Below the pieces are notes generated by a model. That model searched no databases and had not been told where the DNA came from. It saw only the letters and a list, made by a program, of their open reading frames with translations. Shown piece by piece: positions 6,628-7,121 of a stretch of 7,121 nt of DNA. The position numbers and the translations under genes are program-made. The DNA is taken from positions 73,550 to 80,670 of the forward strand of contig DCLG01000082.1 in NCBI GenBank assembly GCA_002320935.1, written 5' to 3'. Origin of the DNA: Pedobacter sp. UBA1654. GTDB lineage: Bacteria; Bacteroidota; Bacteroidia; Sphingobacteriales; Sphingobacteriaceae. The stretch's first letter is position 1, and every line of letters starts with the position of its first letter.

Positions 6628-7024
6628 CGCCTCCAAAATCGTCATGCTCATAGACGACAACGATATTGATCTAAAAATCAATGGAAAGATCGTCGCAATA
6701 ACAAAGCTATTTGATGAAATTATCGTCTGCAAATCGGGAGAAGAAGCCCTAAATCATCTTAGGCACAATCTTACAATCCCCGAAGCACTTCCTGCTTTTA
6801 TCTTGCTGGATATTCAGATGCCAGAAATGAATGGATTTGAATTTCTGGAGCAGTACAAGAAATTGCCCTCGTCGTTTACAGAATCATGCGTAATCGCTAT
6901 GCTCTCCTCAACGCTCGATTTTAGCGATATACAAAGAGCAGAGGCTAATCCATACGTTGTAAAACTGTTGAAAAAGCCTCTGATCCCTGAAACTTTGATA
7001 CAAGTCGTATCAGAAAACCTATAA
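6611..7024 (+). CDS. Single-domain response regulator (CheY-like receiver)
   Basis: 137 residues, all taken up by one receiver domain: acidic residues in LIDDND (D15, D16, D18), phosphoacceptor D67 in LLDIQMPEMNG, S99 at the end of strand four (MLSS), and K122 in LKKP. There is no output domain, so it acts either as a phosphate shuttle or by protein-protein contact. The ATG at 6611 lies 17 bases inside the preceding gene. It is the only reasonable start: an in-frame TAA stands at 6599-6601, and the next Met (residue 12) would remove part of the first strand. Receivers of this RCP type are often partners of bacterial kinases with a HisKA helix like that of the preceding gene. It is the last gene of the operon; its stop abuts the stop of the convergent OmpA-family gene. 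Confidence 0.93.
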   Translation: MGNLINASKIVMLIDDNDIDLKINGKIVAITKLFDEIIVCKSGEEALNHLRHNLTIPEALPAFILLDIQMPEMNGFEFLEQYKKLPSSFTESCVIAMLSSTLDFSDIQRAEANPYVVKLLKKPLIPETLIQVVSENL

Positions 7025-7121
7025 TTATTTTTTCTTTATTGCAATCTCTACACGTCGATTCTGCTCTCTGCCCTCTGCTGTGGCATTAGTTGAAACAGGC
7101 TTGGCTTCACCTACAGGATTT
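7025..7121 (-). CDS. OmpA-family protein, C-terminal end (partial, runs off the right edge)
   Basis: The minus strand reads in frame for 31 full codons in view and ends at TAA (7027-7025). The peptide carries NPVGEAKPVSTNATAEGR, then NRRVEIAI, the well-known end of the OmpA/MotB peptidoglycan-binding domain (NxTxxGRxxNRRVEI). The two arginines of NRRVEI and the preceding Asn belong to the conserved peptidoglycan-contact region. The protein is therefore an outer-membrane or periplasmic anchor to the cell wall; its N-terminal part, which would show whether it is a porin, lipoprotein or repeat protein, is not in the window. It converges on the operon with no intergenic space, so any transcription terminators must lie inside the opposite gene. 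Confidence 0.93.
   Translation of the reverse strand, partial: NPVGEAKPVSTNATAEGREQNRRVEIAIKKK

Larger units (their letters stand above)
393..7024 (+). other. Five-gene operon (E1-like/nitroreductase, GNAT-like, sensor kinase, hybrid kinase, receiver)
   Basis: All five genes lie on the plus strand with junctions of +1 bp (2693/2695), -8 bp (3390/3383), +14 bp (5527/5542) and -17 bp (6627/6611). One promoter match lies ahead of the first gene, and I see no hairpin-plus-T-run terminator between genes. Co-transcription is an inference from this packing. Confidence 0.85.

Noticed and set aside
7025..7040. The T-rich run after the operon as an intrinsic terminator
   Set aside because: No GC-rich hairpin precedes it, and the run is explained by Lys codons and the stop of the opposite OmpA-family gene.

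Overview
The window looks like chromosomal DNA from a Bacteroidota, probably of the Cytophagales type. This rests on a Flavobacterium-style promoter (TTG-N22-TAnnTTTG), a general lack of strong Shine-Dalgarno sequences, moderately AT-rich coding DNA, a 7TMR-DISM sensor kinase and an OmpA-type C-terminus at the right edge. The taxonomic call is an inference from style, not from a marker gene.

Layout: (1) 1-272, minus strand, is the N-terminal 90 residues of a response regulator whose 3' end lies outside the window. (2) 273-392 is a divergent promoter region. (3) 393-7024, plus strand, is one tightly packed run of five genes that reads as an operon: a ThiF/E1-like plus nitroreductase fusion of the Rv1355c (MoeY-like) family, interrupted by one in-frame TAA; a GNAT-fold protein, possibly an N-acyl-amino-acid or autoinducer-synthase type; a 7TMR-DISM membrane histidine kinase; a cytoplasmic receiver-histidine kinase hybrid; and a single-domain receiver. 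(4) 7025-7121, minus strand, is the last 31 residues of an OmpA-family protein, whose stop codon abuts the operon's last stop.

The genes suggest a working model. Two enzyme-like proteins (adenylating E1-like/flavin reductase, and an acyltransferase-like GNAT) are co-transcribed with a membrane sensor of a family known to bind small ligands or sense the envelope, followed by a His-Asp phosphorelay with no DNA-binding output. That is what a locus for making and sensing a small molecule could look like, but no substrate can be read from the sequence. The divergent response regulator has a receiver about 57% identical (hand alignment, no gaps) to that of the operon's hybrid kinase, so it may be a related output or competitor.

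The most concrete anomaly is the TAA at 1809-1811. The reading frame is open for 472 codons before it and 293 codons after it, and the family's nitroreductase domain spans it. In this copy the gene is either freshly inactivated, split into two products, read through, or affected by a sequencing error. No tRNA, rRNA, CRISPR array, insertion sequence or notable repeat was seen.
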